From positions 1 to 14,777 of the forward strand of contig JAUYLU010000019.1 in the NCBI GenBank assembly GCA_030699625.1: a stretch of DNA of 14,777 bases, in the 5' to 3' direction. A model generated the notes under the pieces. The model did no database searches. It was not told the DNA's origin and was given only the letters and a program-made list of their open reading frames with translations. The position numbers were made by a program, and so were the translations under genes. Below, one piece after another: positions 1 through 6,316 of this stretch. Position 1 is the first letter of the stretch. Each line of letters begins with the position of its first letter. Origin of the DNA: a bacterium. Lineage in GTDB: Bacteria; Patescibacteriota; Minisyncoccia; Phycocordibacterales; VMEP01.

Positions 1-768
1 GGCGTACGCGTGCCAGTCCGTCATGGTGATGGGTTCCGCTATGACCCGAAGGAAATAGCGCGGCGCATCACTAAGAAGACCCGCGTCATCGTCCTCAATT
101 CTCCGTCGAACCCCACCGGAGCGGTGTATTCGAGAGAGGACGTCAAAAAAATATACGCCCTAGCAAAAAAACACAATCTCTACGTGCTCTCCGACGAGAT
201 TTATGCTCCGTTTGTGTACGAAGGAAAACATTTTTCACCGGGCGTGCTCGACAAGTGCCGCGAACGCGTCATCGTGACGAGCGGTTTTTCCAAGCCTTTT
301 GCCATGACCGGATGGCGGGTGGGATATGCCGTCGGTCCGGAGAAGGTTATCGAGAAAATAGCGCTTCTTTCGCAGACCATCGTCTCGTGCGTACCGCCGT
401 TTCTCCAGGATGCCTGTGTTATGGCACTCGAAAATCGCCATCGGTTTACCCGCCCTTATTTCAGCGAATATAAGAAACTGCGCGACATTGCCGTGAAAGA
501 ACTGGGCGAGGTCAAGGAGTTCGCGTTCTCAAAACCCAAAGGAGCTTTTTATCTCATGATCGACGTATCCAAAACGGGCATGGACGGAGACGAGTTCACG
601 AAGTATGCCATGGAGAGGCACAACGTCGTGGTTTGTCCCGGTTCTGGGTTCGGTCCCGTTGGGAAAAACTACGTGCGAATTTGCTATGCCGCCCCGGAGA
701 AAAGGTTGCGTGAGGGGTGCCGGCGGCTTACGCGTGCTGCCCGGAAAGCCCCGGAAACGAAGGGGTAA
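1..768 (+). CDS. PLP-dependent aminotransferase class I/II, 3' part (5' end outside window)
   Basis: C-terminal 255 residues of a fold-type I aminotransferase of the aspartate/aromatic aminotransferase group; it would move an amino group between an amino acid and a 2-oxo acid in the cytoplasm. Seen: the substrate/cofactor motif NSPSNPTG (about residues 33-40 of the visible part), DEIY (65-68, Asp for the PLP ring nitrogen), SGFSKPFAMTGWRVGY with the Schiff-base Lys at about 98, and a C-terminal YVRICYA whose Arg matches the carboxylate-binding Arg. The reading frame is open to base 1, so the ATG/GTG-like codons near base 10 are internal; about 130-140 N-terminal residues are missing compared with a usual length near 390. 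It lies 54 bases upstream of a thiamine-diphosphate enzyme on the same strand, so it may belong to the same pathway. Substrate cannot be told. Family call is firm; role in glycan synthesis is inference. Confidence 0.9.
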   Translation, partial: GVRVPVRHGDGFRYDPKEIARRITKKTRVIVLNSPSNPTGAVYSREDVKKIYALAKKHNLYVLSDEIYAPFVYEGKHFSPGVLDKCRERVIVTSGFSKPFAMTGWRVGYAVGPEKVIEKIALLSQTIVSCVPPFLQDACVMALENRHRFTRPYFSEYKKLRDIAVKELGEVKEFAFSKPKGAFYLMIDVSKTGMDGDEFTKYAMERHNVVVCPGSGFGPVGKNYVRICYAAPEKRLREGCRRLTRAARKAPETKG

Positions 769-782
769 TCTTCTATAACCTC

Positions 783-798
783 CGCTTTGCCTAAAGCG
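783..798 (+). other. Small perfect hairpin between aminotransferase and TPP enzyme
   Basis: CGCTTT-gcct-AAAGCG forms a 6-bp stem with a 4-base loop in the 54-base gap. No T-run follows, so it is a poor terminator. A weak promoter-like pair (TTGCCT at 787-792, TACATT at 810-815, 17-base spacer) overlaps it, but would leave only a few bases of leader. Role unknown; it could be chance. Confidence 0.25.
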
Positions 799-822
799 TT
801 GTAATAGGGTACATTACTACCT

Positions 823-2667
823 ATGAAATTAGCCGATTTTGTCATTAACCACCTCGCCGAGAAGGGGATAGACAAGATGTTCGTGGTGTCGGGGGCGGCC
901 AATGCCTACCTTATCGACGCCTTCACGCGCTCAAAAAAGACCGAATATGTGGCGGTCATGCATGAGCAGGCGGCGGGTTTTGCCGCCGAGGGATATGCCA
1001 AAGTAAAGGGGCTTCCCGGCGTCGCCATCGCCACCTCCGGTCCCGGCGGCATGAACCTTGTGACGCCAATCGGCAACTGCTTCTATGATTCGGTTCCCGC
1101 GCTTTTTATCACGGGGCAGATAAACTCCGACTTTCTCCGCGCCGATCCTTCCATCCGCCAGGTCGGATTTCAGGAAACGGACATCGTGGCCATCGTTTCG
1201 CCGATCACCAAATACGCAAAGCTTATCACCAAAGCGGATGAGATAAAATACGAGCTTGAAAAAGCGCTCTTTCTCGCCACCGATGGCCGTCCGGGGCCGG
1301 TGCATCTCGATATCCCGATGAACCTCCAGAAAGCGGAGATCGATCCGGAAAAGCTCGTCGGGTTCGATGCCGACGCCGAACGCACCGCTTACGATATCGA
1401 GCTCGTCGACAAAAAGATCGACAGGCTCCTGCGTGACCTGAAGACGGCGAAGCGGCCGGCCATGCTTATCGGACAGGGGGTAGGCCTCGCCAAGGCGAAC
1501 GATCTTCTCCATAAAGTCGGGAAAAAACTGAAGATCCCGATGTTCCCCACCTGGAACGCGCTCGACATCGTGCCGTCCGACTACGAGTACTACGGCGGCC
1601 GCGTCGGTACCTACGGCGGTCGCGGCCGCAACTTCGGCATTCAGAACAGCGACCTCCTGCTCGCGGTGGGAAGCCGCATTTCCGGACGAATCACCGGCGG
1701 GAACCTGAAGACGTTCGCCCGTGCCGCTAAAAAGTATGTAGTGGATGTTGACCCGGCAATGCTCCAGAAAAAGCTCCAGCAGGTGCCGTTCGACGTAAGC
1801 ATCCATGCCGACGCCAAGCTTTTTCTCGAGCGCCTTTTGAAGAGGCTCGAAGAGACGTCGCTTCCCGACGTATCGTCGTGGACGAAGCAGGTGATGGAAT
1901 GGAAGGAGAAATACGACCCCGTGCTCCCGGAATTCCTCAAGCAGAAAAAACACGTCAATCCGTATGCCTTCATGAGGATACTTTCGGAGGAGATGAAGAA
2001 GAATGACGTCCTCGTGGCCGATTGTGGCGGGAACATCGTGGTCTCGAACCACGCCTTCGAGACGAAAAAGGGACAGCGTTTTATCACCAACAACGGCAAT
2101 TCACCGATGGGCTTCTCTTTCTGCGGCGCCATGGGCGCCTGGTTCGCCTCGGACAAAAAAAAGCAGCACGTCGTCTGCATCATCGGCGACGGGGGATTCA
2201 ATATGAACATTCAGGAACTCCAGACATTCCTTACCTACGGCATCAAGGTGAAGACTTTCATCATCAACAACCATAATTACGGCATCATTAAGGCTTTTCA
2301 GGATACGAACGTCGAAGGGCGCCACGAGGCGTCGGGTCCCAAGGGATACGTGGCTCCCGATTTCGTGAAGATCACGGACGCCTATGGCATCGCCACCTGC
2401 ACGCTTTCGAAGAATGAGGATATCCGCGCCATGATAAGGAAAGTGCTCGCCCATAACGGCCCGCTTGTCTGCGACGTCGACATCGGCAGTTGGTACTCCT
2501 ATGAGCCGCGCGTGTTCGGTTGGGCTACCCCCATCGAGGACATGTATCCGTACCTGCCGCGCGAGGAATTCAAGAAAAATATGTATATCGAGCCTGCGCC
2601 GGGCTGGGAGAACCCGCCGCTCCCCGGAGGCGGACCGAAGGTGAAGAAGGTGGACAGTCATGAATGA
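823..2667 (+). CDS. Thiamine-diphosphate-dependent enzyme, acetolactate-synthase-like (glycan-locus type)
   Basis: 614 residues with the three domains of the acetohydroxyacid synthase/pyruvate oxidase family: N-terminal PYR domain with catalytic Glu48 in HEQAAGFAAEGYAK, a middle domain (about 205-340, including SDLLLAVGSRI) and a C-terminal PP domain whose ThDP motif starts at GDG 455-457 and ends at NN 482-483. GFQETDIV (115-122) is typical of acetolactate synthases. True IlvB enzymes carry a GMVxQWQ-type stretch after the ThDP motif; here it is GIIKAFQDTNVEGR, and no small regulatory subunit gene is adjacent, so ordinary valine/isoleucine synthesis is unlikely. Family members in polysaccharide loci include enzymes such as YerE that decarboxylate pyruvate and add the two-carbon unit to a keto-sugar. 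Its stop overlaps the start of the next gene by 8 bases. No good Shine-Dalgarno precedes the ATG. Fold and cofactor are firm; the reaction is inference. Confidence 0.85.
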   Translation: MKLADFVINHLAEKGIDKMFVVSGAANAYLIDAFTRSKKTEYVAVMHEQAAGFAAEGYAKVKGLPGVAIATSGPGGMNLVTPIGNCFYDSVPALFITGQINSDFLRADPSIRQVGFQETDIVAIVSPITKYAKLITKADEIKYELEKALFLATDGRPGPVHLDIPMNLQKAEIDPEKLVGFDADAERTAYDIELVDKKIDRLLRDLKTAKRPAMLIGQGVGLAKANDLLHKVGKKLKIPMFPTWNALDIVPSDYEYYGGRVGTYGGRGRNFGIQNSDLLLAVGSRISGRITGGNLKTFARAAKKYVVDVDPAMLQKKLQQVPFDVSIHADAKLFLERLLKRLEETSLPDVSSWTKQVMEWKEKYDPVLPEFLKQKKHVNPYAFMRILSEEMKKNDVLVADCGGNIVVSNHAFETKKGQRFITNNGNSPMGFSFCGAMGAWFASDKKKQHVVCIIGDGGFNMNIQELQTFLTYGIKVKTFIINNHNYGIIKAFQDTNVEGRHEASGPKGYVAPDFVKITDAYGIATCTLSKNEDIRAMIRKVLAHNGPLVCDVDIGSWYSYEPRVFGWATPIEDMYPYLPREEFKKNMYIEPAPGWENPPLPGGGPKVKKVDSHE

Positions 2668-3682
2668 CATCATCGAGCGCGACGTCCGTGAGATGCTCGG
2701 CCGCGTCGATGTGAAAAAAGCGAAAGGCAAGAAAGTGCTCATCACGGGCGCGAACGGGCTCATCGGACAATATGTCGTGGCGGCCCTTTCGCTCGCGAAC
2801 CGCGACAAGCGGCTCCGGATCAGGATTGATACGGCGGGGAAAGGCGCTCCGCGCGCCGTTCTCAAGGGGTTGATGCGTTTTGACAAAAAAATCTCGTATC
2901 ACCGCGTCGATTTGGCGAAACCATTTACGCTCGGCGGCTACGATTATATCTTCCACGCCGCCGGATATGCCCAGCCCGCGCGTTTCGTGAGCGATCCGGC
3001 GGGAACGATGGCGGTCAATGTCGATGCGTCGGTGCGGCTCCTCGAAGGGTCGCCGCACGCCACTTTCGTTTTTTTTAGTTCGGCGGAAGTATATGGCGAC
3101 ATTCCTCAAAAATTAATTCCCGTAAAAGAAGATTTTAACGGCAACAGCCCGCTCCATAACCCGCGTTCGGTGTACGCGGAATCGAAACGCCTGGGAGAAG
3201 CGCTCTGTGCGGCATATGCCAGGGAGAAGAAAAGAAGCGTCAAGATTATGCGCATCTCCGCCGTATATGGGCCGGGACTCCCGAAAGACGATGCGCGCGT
3301 GATGAGTGATTTCATATGGAAAGCGCTCCGCGACAAGGAAATACGCCTGCTCGACGGCGGGCGGGCGGTGCGGACGTACGGCTATGTCGCCGATGTCGTC
3401 GCCATGATCCTTTTCGCCGCCTTCAATGGAAGGGAAATGGTATACAACGTGGGCGGGAAGGATCAGATTTCGATACTTGACCTCGCGAAAAGGATTGCCA
3501 AGGAGACTAGCGCGAAATTTTCTATTCCCCTTGCCGCTTCGCGGCTGTCCCACATCGGCAAAGACCCGAAGGTGGTGCGGCTCGATCTCTCGAGGATAAG
3601 GAAGGAAATGAAACGTCTTTCGTTCACGCCGTTTAAGCAAGGATTGCGCCGCACTATCCTTTGGAGTACCTCTACGCGATAG
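2660..3682 (+). CDS. NAD-dependent epimerase/dehydratase (extended SDR), nucleotide-sugar type
   Basis: 340 residues, usual length for an extended short-chain dehydrogenase acting on nucleotide sugars. Rossmann motif GANGLIG at 30-36, FHAAGYAQP (98-106), FFSSAEVYG (138-146, catalytic Ser) and catalytic YAESK (Tyr172, Lys176), followed by the sugar-binding half with RISAVYGPG and a C-terminal Arg-rich part. It resembles the UDP-glucuronate decarboxylase/dTDP-glucose dehydratase superfamily, but the substrate and whether it epimerises, reduces or dehydrates cannot be read from motifs. The ATG lies inside the end of the preceding gene (8-base overlap) with AAGGTGG upstream as ribosome site, indicating translational coupling with the ThDP enzyme; the two probably act on the same sugar. 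A 20-residue N-terminal extension precedes the Rossmann fold. Confidence 0.88.
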   Translation: MNDIIERDVREMLGRVDVKKAKGKKVLITGANGLIGQYVVAALSLANRDKRLRIRIDTAGKGAPRAVLKGLMRFDKKISYHRVDLAKPFTLGGYDYIFHAAGYAQPARFVSDPAGTMAVNVDASVRLLEGSPHATFVFFSSAEVYGDIPQKLIPVKEDFNGNSPLHNPRSVYAESKRLGEALCAAYAREKKRSVKIMRISAVYGPGLPKDDARVMSDFIWKALRDKEIRLLDGGRAVRTYGYVADVVAMILFAAFNGREMVYNVGGKDQISILDLAKRIAKETSAKFSIPLAASRLSHIGKDPKVVRLDLSRIRKEMKRLSFTPFKQGLRRTILWSTSTR

Positions 3683-3684
3683 AT

Positions 3685-3712
3685 TTGACTTTTAAAATCG
3701 AAATGTTATAAT
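3685..3712 (+). promoter_or_regulatory. Sigma-70-type promoter with extended -10
   Basis: TTGACT (3685-3690), 16-base spacer, consensus TATAAT (3707-3712), with TG one base upstream (TGtTATAAT) giving an extended -10. It begins directly after the stop of the epimerase gene and would start transcription near 3719, leaving a leader of about 57 bases before the next ATG. It is the strongest promoter visible in the window. Confidence 0.8.
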
Positions 3713-3761
3713 CAAACCCAGTTTGGTCTGGTTCATCTTTTGAAGTCATCTCATCTATACG

Positions 3762-3768
3762 AAAGGGG
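3762..3768 (+). promoter_or_regulatory. Ribosome binding site deciding the start at 3776
   Basis: AAAGGGG lies 7 bases before ATG 3776. An in-frame TTG at 3740 would give a longer protein, but it has no such site, and the purine-rich run would lie inside the coding region; the ATG is therefore preferred. Confidence 0.65.
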
Positions 3769-3775
3769 CATTCCC

Positions 3776-4273
3776 ATGCTTAAAACACTGATGCGGTGGG
3801 TCTTAAGATTCAGCGCTTCGAGGAGAATTCCCGCCGAGGCGTACGGCTTGATCGAGGCCATCCACCGAAGGTATTTTGAACTTGGCGGAGAAGGGGCATG
3901 GAATCTGGACGAATCCCGCAGGCTCGATTTTCTGATCCGTCTGATCAACCAGGATCGCGAGATCAAGAAGCTAAACAGTATGTCCTTCATCGGTTCCATT
4001 TTCGTTTTCAGCCAGACGAGAGGACCTTTCTCAAAAGGATTCGGAAAGAACCTGTGCATCGATGAGGACGGACTTTTCCTCTACGAATGGGATGACTTCG
4101 ACGAGTCGAACGTAACGATCAGGGTCGACACCTCCGCGGCGCTCGAACGGCACGGCATCCGTCTCTCCAGCGATAGGTTGCGCCAGGCAGTCGCCAAGTA
4201 CGCGGAAAAGAAAAGCTACATCGAGCGGGTCGTGGACTTCGGGTTTCGTCCTCCCCTCAAGCTTGCCACCTGA
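3776..4273 (+). CDS. Unrecognised 165-residue protein in its own transcription unit
   Basis: I do not recognise a family. The N-terminus (MLKTLMRWVLRFSASRR) is basic and amphipathic but is not a clear signal peptide; no membrane segment is evident. The middle (about 35-65) is charged and likely helical (LDFLIRLINQDREIKKL). It is followed by a more beta-like stretch with SIFVFSQTRGPF, then an acidic patch (EDGLFLYEWDDFDESN), and ends in basic, helix-rich sequence. There is a single Cys and no metal-binding or catalytic motif. Start fixed by a good ribosome site. It sits between a strong extended -10 promoter and an intrinsic terminator, so it is expressed alone, separate from the glycan genes on either side. 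Reality of the gene is well supported by the signals and by codon-like sequence; function unknown. Confidence 0.8.
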   Translation: MLKTLMRWVLRFSASRRIPAEAYGLIEAIHRRYFELGGEGAWNLDESRRLDFLIRLINQDREIKKLNSMSFIGSIFVFSQTRGPFSKGFGKNLCIDEDGLFLYEWDDFDESNVTIRVDTSAALERHGIRLSSDRLRQAVAKYAEKKSYIERVVDFGFRPPLKLAT

Positions 4274-4292
4274 GTTCCGTAATGCCCGAGAG

Positions 4293-4318
4293 AGCCGGCC
4301 CGAAAAGCCGGCTTTTCC
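4293..4318 (+). terminator. Intrinsic terminator of the 165-residue protein gene
   Basis: AGCCGGC (4293-4299) pairs with GCCGGCT (4307-4313) around the loop ccgaaaa, followed by TTTTCCTTT. It lies 19 bases after the stop. On the opposite strand no T-run follows, so it probably does not stop the convergent minus-strand operon ending at 4320. Confidence 0.8.
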
Positions 4319-4319
4319 T

Positions 4320-5168
4320 TTATAGCAGGTTCCCGGCGATGCCGTCTTTGTATTTTATATTTTGGTTTTTCACCCGCCACATATAGAGTGGAATGGAGAA
4401 CATATAGCTGTTTTTGAACGTCTCTGCCACCTGGAAATTGAAGTCCTTATCGGCTCCGCGGCCCATGAACGAAGGCCACACGCGCTCTTTCAGGGGCCTG
4501 AACTTCACCTTTTCGATTACTTCCCGCCGGAAGAGTGGAGAATTTCCCGCGCCGGGATAATTTTCAAGCGAGCCGAAAAAAAGCTTATTGACGACCCTCT
4601 TTCTTTTGAGGTGAAACGGGACCGCCTCATTGAGCGCCGTCGAGAGCTTTGCCGCTAATCCCTTGGACCTTTGTGACATCCGGTAAAGCTCGTCAGGTCC
4701 CGTCATTCCGCCGCTTTTGATAAAAGGGGATGCGTCCAGGCGCTTGTTCAGATGTTTTTCGCTGAATTGAACCCAATCGAGCGTGACATGAGTCGCGCCA
4801 TATTTTTGGAGAAGCGCGTGCTGAATCTCGATTCTGTTGAGGAACGAGGCGTCATCGGCGTCCTGAAAAGTGATGAACTCGCCCCGGGCCCGGGCGAAGC
4901 CAACATTGCGGGCGGAATATCCCGCATTTACATTGCGACCTAGGACGGCGTCAAAGCGCCCTCGATCGTCGGGGGCATCCACTATCACGATCCTGTTGTC
5001 TTTTCCCGCGAGGCTTTGTACCGCCTTCTTGGTCCGGTCGGTGCTGTTGTCGTCAACGACGATAATTTCGAGGTTTTGGTAAGTCTGCCGCATAATCGAC
5101 TCAAGTGCCGTCGCGATGGTACTCTCGCAATTATAGGTGGGAATTATGACGCTGATGAGCGGTTTCAT
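4320..5168 (-). CDS. Glycosyltransferase family 2
   Basis: 282 residues with a GT-A fold: N-terminal ISVIIPTYNCESTI, nucleotide-binding VDDNSTDRT (38-46) and the metal-binding DxD-type motif in FQDADDASF (Asp103, Asp105, Asp106). The C-terminal half contains GRGADKDFNFQ, typical of the acceptor side. It would transfer a sugar from a nucleotide donor to the growing lipid-linked glycan at the inner face of the membrane. The start at MKPLISV was chosen because the GT2 core begins there and because ATGA overlaps the stop of the upstream glycosyltransferase by 4 bases (translational coupling); an upstream extension to 5249 would run inside that gene. Donor and acceptor unknown. Last gene of the minus-strand asnB-like operon. 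Confidence 0.9.
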   Translation of the reverse strand: MKPLISVIIPTYNCESTIATALESIMRQTYQNLEIIVVDDNSTDRTKKAVQSLAGKDNRIVIVDAPDDRGRFDAVLGRNVNAGYSARNVGFARARGEFITFQDADDASFLNRIEIQHALLQKYGATHVTLDWVQFSEKHLNKRLDASPFIKSGGMTGPDELYRMSQRSKGLAAKLSTALNEAVPFHLKRKRVVNKLFFGSLENYPGAGNSPLFRREVIEKVKFRPLKERVWPSFMGRGADKDFNFQVAETFKNSYMFSIPLYMWRVKNQNIKYKDGIAGNLL

Positions 5169-6316
5169 AGATGTAATTTCTCTTCGATGAACTTCTTGTA
5201 TGCCTTGCTGAACTCCGCGCGGGTATAGCGGGCCCGCGCATACGACCATATCTTTTTCGAGAGTCGGCGGATGTCCTCCGCCGGCATTTCGGAGAATGCC
5301 CGCGCGGCCGCCGCGACCGATTCCGGAGTCGGGTTTTCGAGCGGAATATATTCAGCGTCTTCCTGAATGCCGGTCTCATGGGTGATGATGGGCACGAGAC
5401 CCGCGTGCATCGCTTGCACAATCGCGCCCGATGAGCCCTCGCCCCCCGAGGGATAGATCACCGCCCCGCATTTGTTCACAAGCTCGGCGAATTGCGGGCT
5501 CCCAATGTCGAGACGCCCATAGACCTTGATATTTTTTGTCTCGTAAAGCTCCTTCCAGTACTCGTCGATGAAATCCTGCTCGCCGTGGATAGGGCCGCAC
5601 ACGTGGAGATTGAACTCGGGCGTCATGGCGAAGGCCTCAAGCGCAAGGTCGAGCCCTTTGAGTACGGCACCGCCCCCGCCGAACCACATGAAATGCCGCC
5701 GCGCGCTTTCGAAATCTTTCCGTTCGGGAAAATCGAGCATGAGAGCGGCGGAAATAGGAATGAAGAATATTGGCTTTTTGAATCTATCGAACGAAGAGAA
5801 GGCAGTTCTATTACCAAATCCTTCGAGGAAATCGGCTACGTGCGCATTCTCGGATGGCGTCATCCTGCGCCGTGGCAAGAGGCGGACCCCGCGCCTTCTC
5901 TTAAGATCGCCTAACCGTTTTTCTTCAGCCTCGTTATACTCCTCCCAATGCGAGATGAGAATGTGAAAGACTTTTTTGCAGTCTTTCGGTAGGTAAGGAG
6001 CGAAGCGCCTGAGGCCATTCTCGGCGTCGACGCAAACCGCATAAGGCTTTTTGGGCACGAACGCTTCGTCTTTAGCATTCACGATGTCGCAGGCGTATCC
6101 CTTCTCGCTAAAGAGCCGCGCAATCTCGTGGCATTCCCAATACATGGTGTGATAGTTCGAGAATTTCTCCCATGGCAGTAGCGTAAACGGCTCGGTAATG
6201 TAGGAGATAAGCACCTCGCCCTTTTTGGTCCCGCGGGCGGGCACGTGGGCAATGCCCCAGAGCTTGTTGGTCATTTTGTTTCGATATGCCCACAGAAGGC
6301 GGTAAATCTTATTCAT
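5165..6316 (-). CDS. Glycosyltransferase, GT4/GT1-like (GT-B fold)
   Basis: 383 residues. The C-terminal domain shows the features of a GT-B retaining transferase: WFGGGGAVLKGLDLALEAFA (211-230) and YPSGGEGSSGAIVQAMHAGLVPI (288-310), the donor-nucleotide region with the E-x-x-x-x-x-x-x-E-like arrangement partly altered (EGSSGAIVQA rather than ending in LEA). The N-terminal domain is divergent and carries no signal peptide. The start MNKIYRLL was chosen because it overlaps the stop of the asnB-like gene by 8 bases (coupling); the frame is open further upstream to 6385, but that part lies wholly inside asnB and looks like out-of-frame translation. It is coupled to the GT2 gene downstream. It presumably adds one residue of the same repeat unit. 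Sugar specificity unknown. Confidence 0.82.
   Translation of the reverse strand: MNKIYRLLWAYRNKMTNKLWGIAHVPARGTKKGEVLISYITEPFTLLPWEKFSNYHTMYWECHEIARLFSEKGYACDIVNAKDEAFVPKKPYAVCVDAENGLRRFAPYLPKDCKKVFHILISHWEEYNEAEEKRLGDLKRRRGVRLLPRRRMTPSENAHVADFLEGFGNRTAFSSFDRFKKPIFFIPISAALMLDFPERKDFESARRHFMWFGGGGAVLKGLDLALEAFAMTPEFNLHVCGPIHGEQDFIDEYWKELYETKNIKVYGRLDIGSPQFAELVNKCGAVIYPSGGEGSSGAIVQAMHAGLVPIITHETGIQEDAEYIPLENPTPESVAAAARAFSEMPAEDIRRLSKKIWSYARARYTRAEFSKAYKKFIEEKLHL

Noticed and set aside
931..2052. 373-residue open frame on the minus strand inside the ThDP enzyme gene
   Set aside because: It is the antisense shadow of a gene with clear family motifs; its translation is rich in Arg/His/Val with no recognisable domain and no ribosome site.
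823..2667. Straightforward assignment as biosynthetic acetolactate synthase (ilvB)
   Set aside because: The IlvB-type GMVxQWQ stretch is missing, no ilvN-like gene follows, and the neighbours are nucleotide-sugar genes.
2101..2886. 261-residue minus-strand frame across the ThDP/SDR junction
   Set aside because: Antisense to two well-supported genes and low-complexity in character.
3740..3775. TTG start 12 codons upstream for the 165-residue protein
   Set aside because: No ribosome site there, while a strong one precedes the ATG at 3776.
5169..5249. N-terminal extension of the GT2 gene
   Set aside because: It runs inside the upstream glycosyltransferase gene; the GT2 core begins at the ATG that overlaps the upstream stop.
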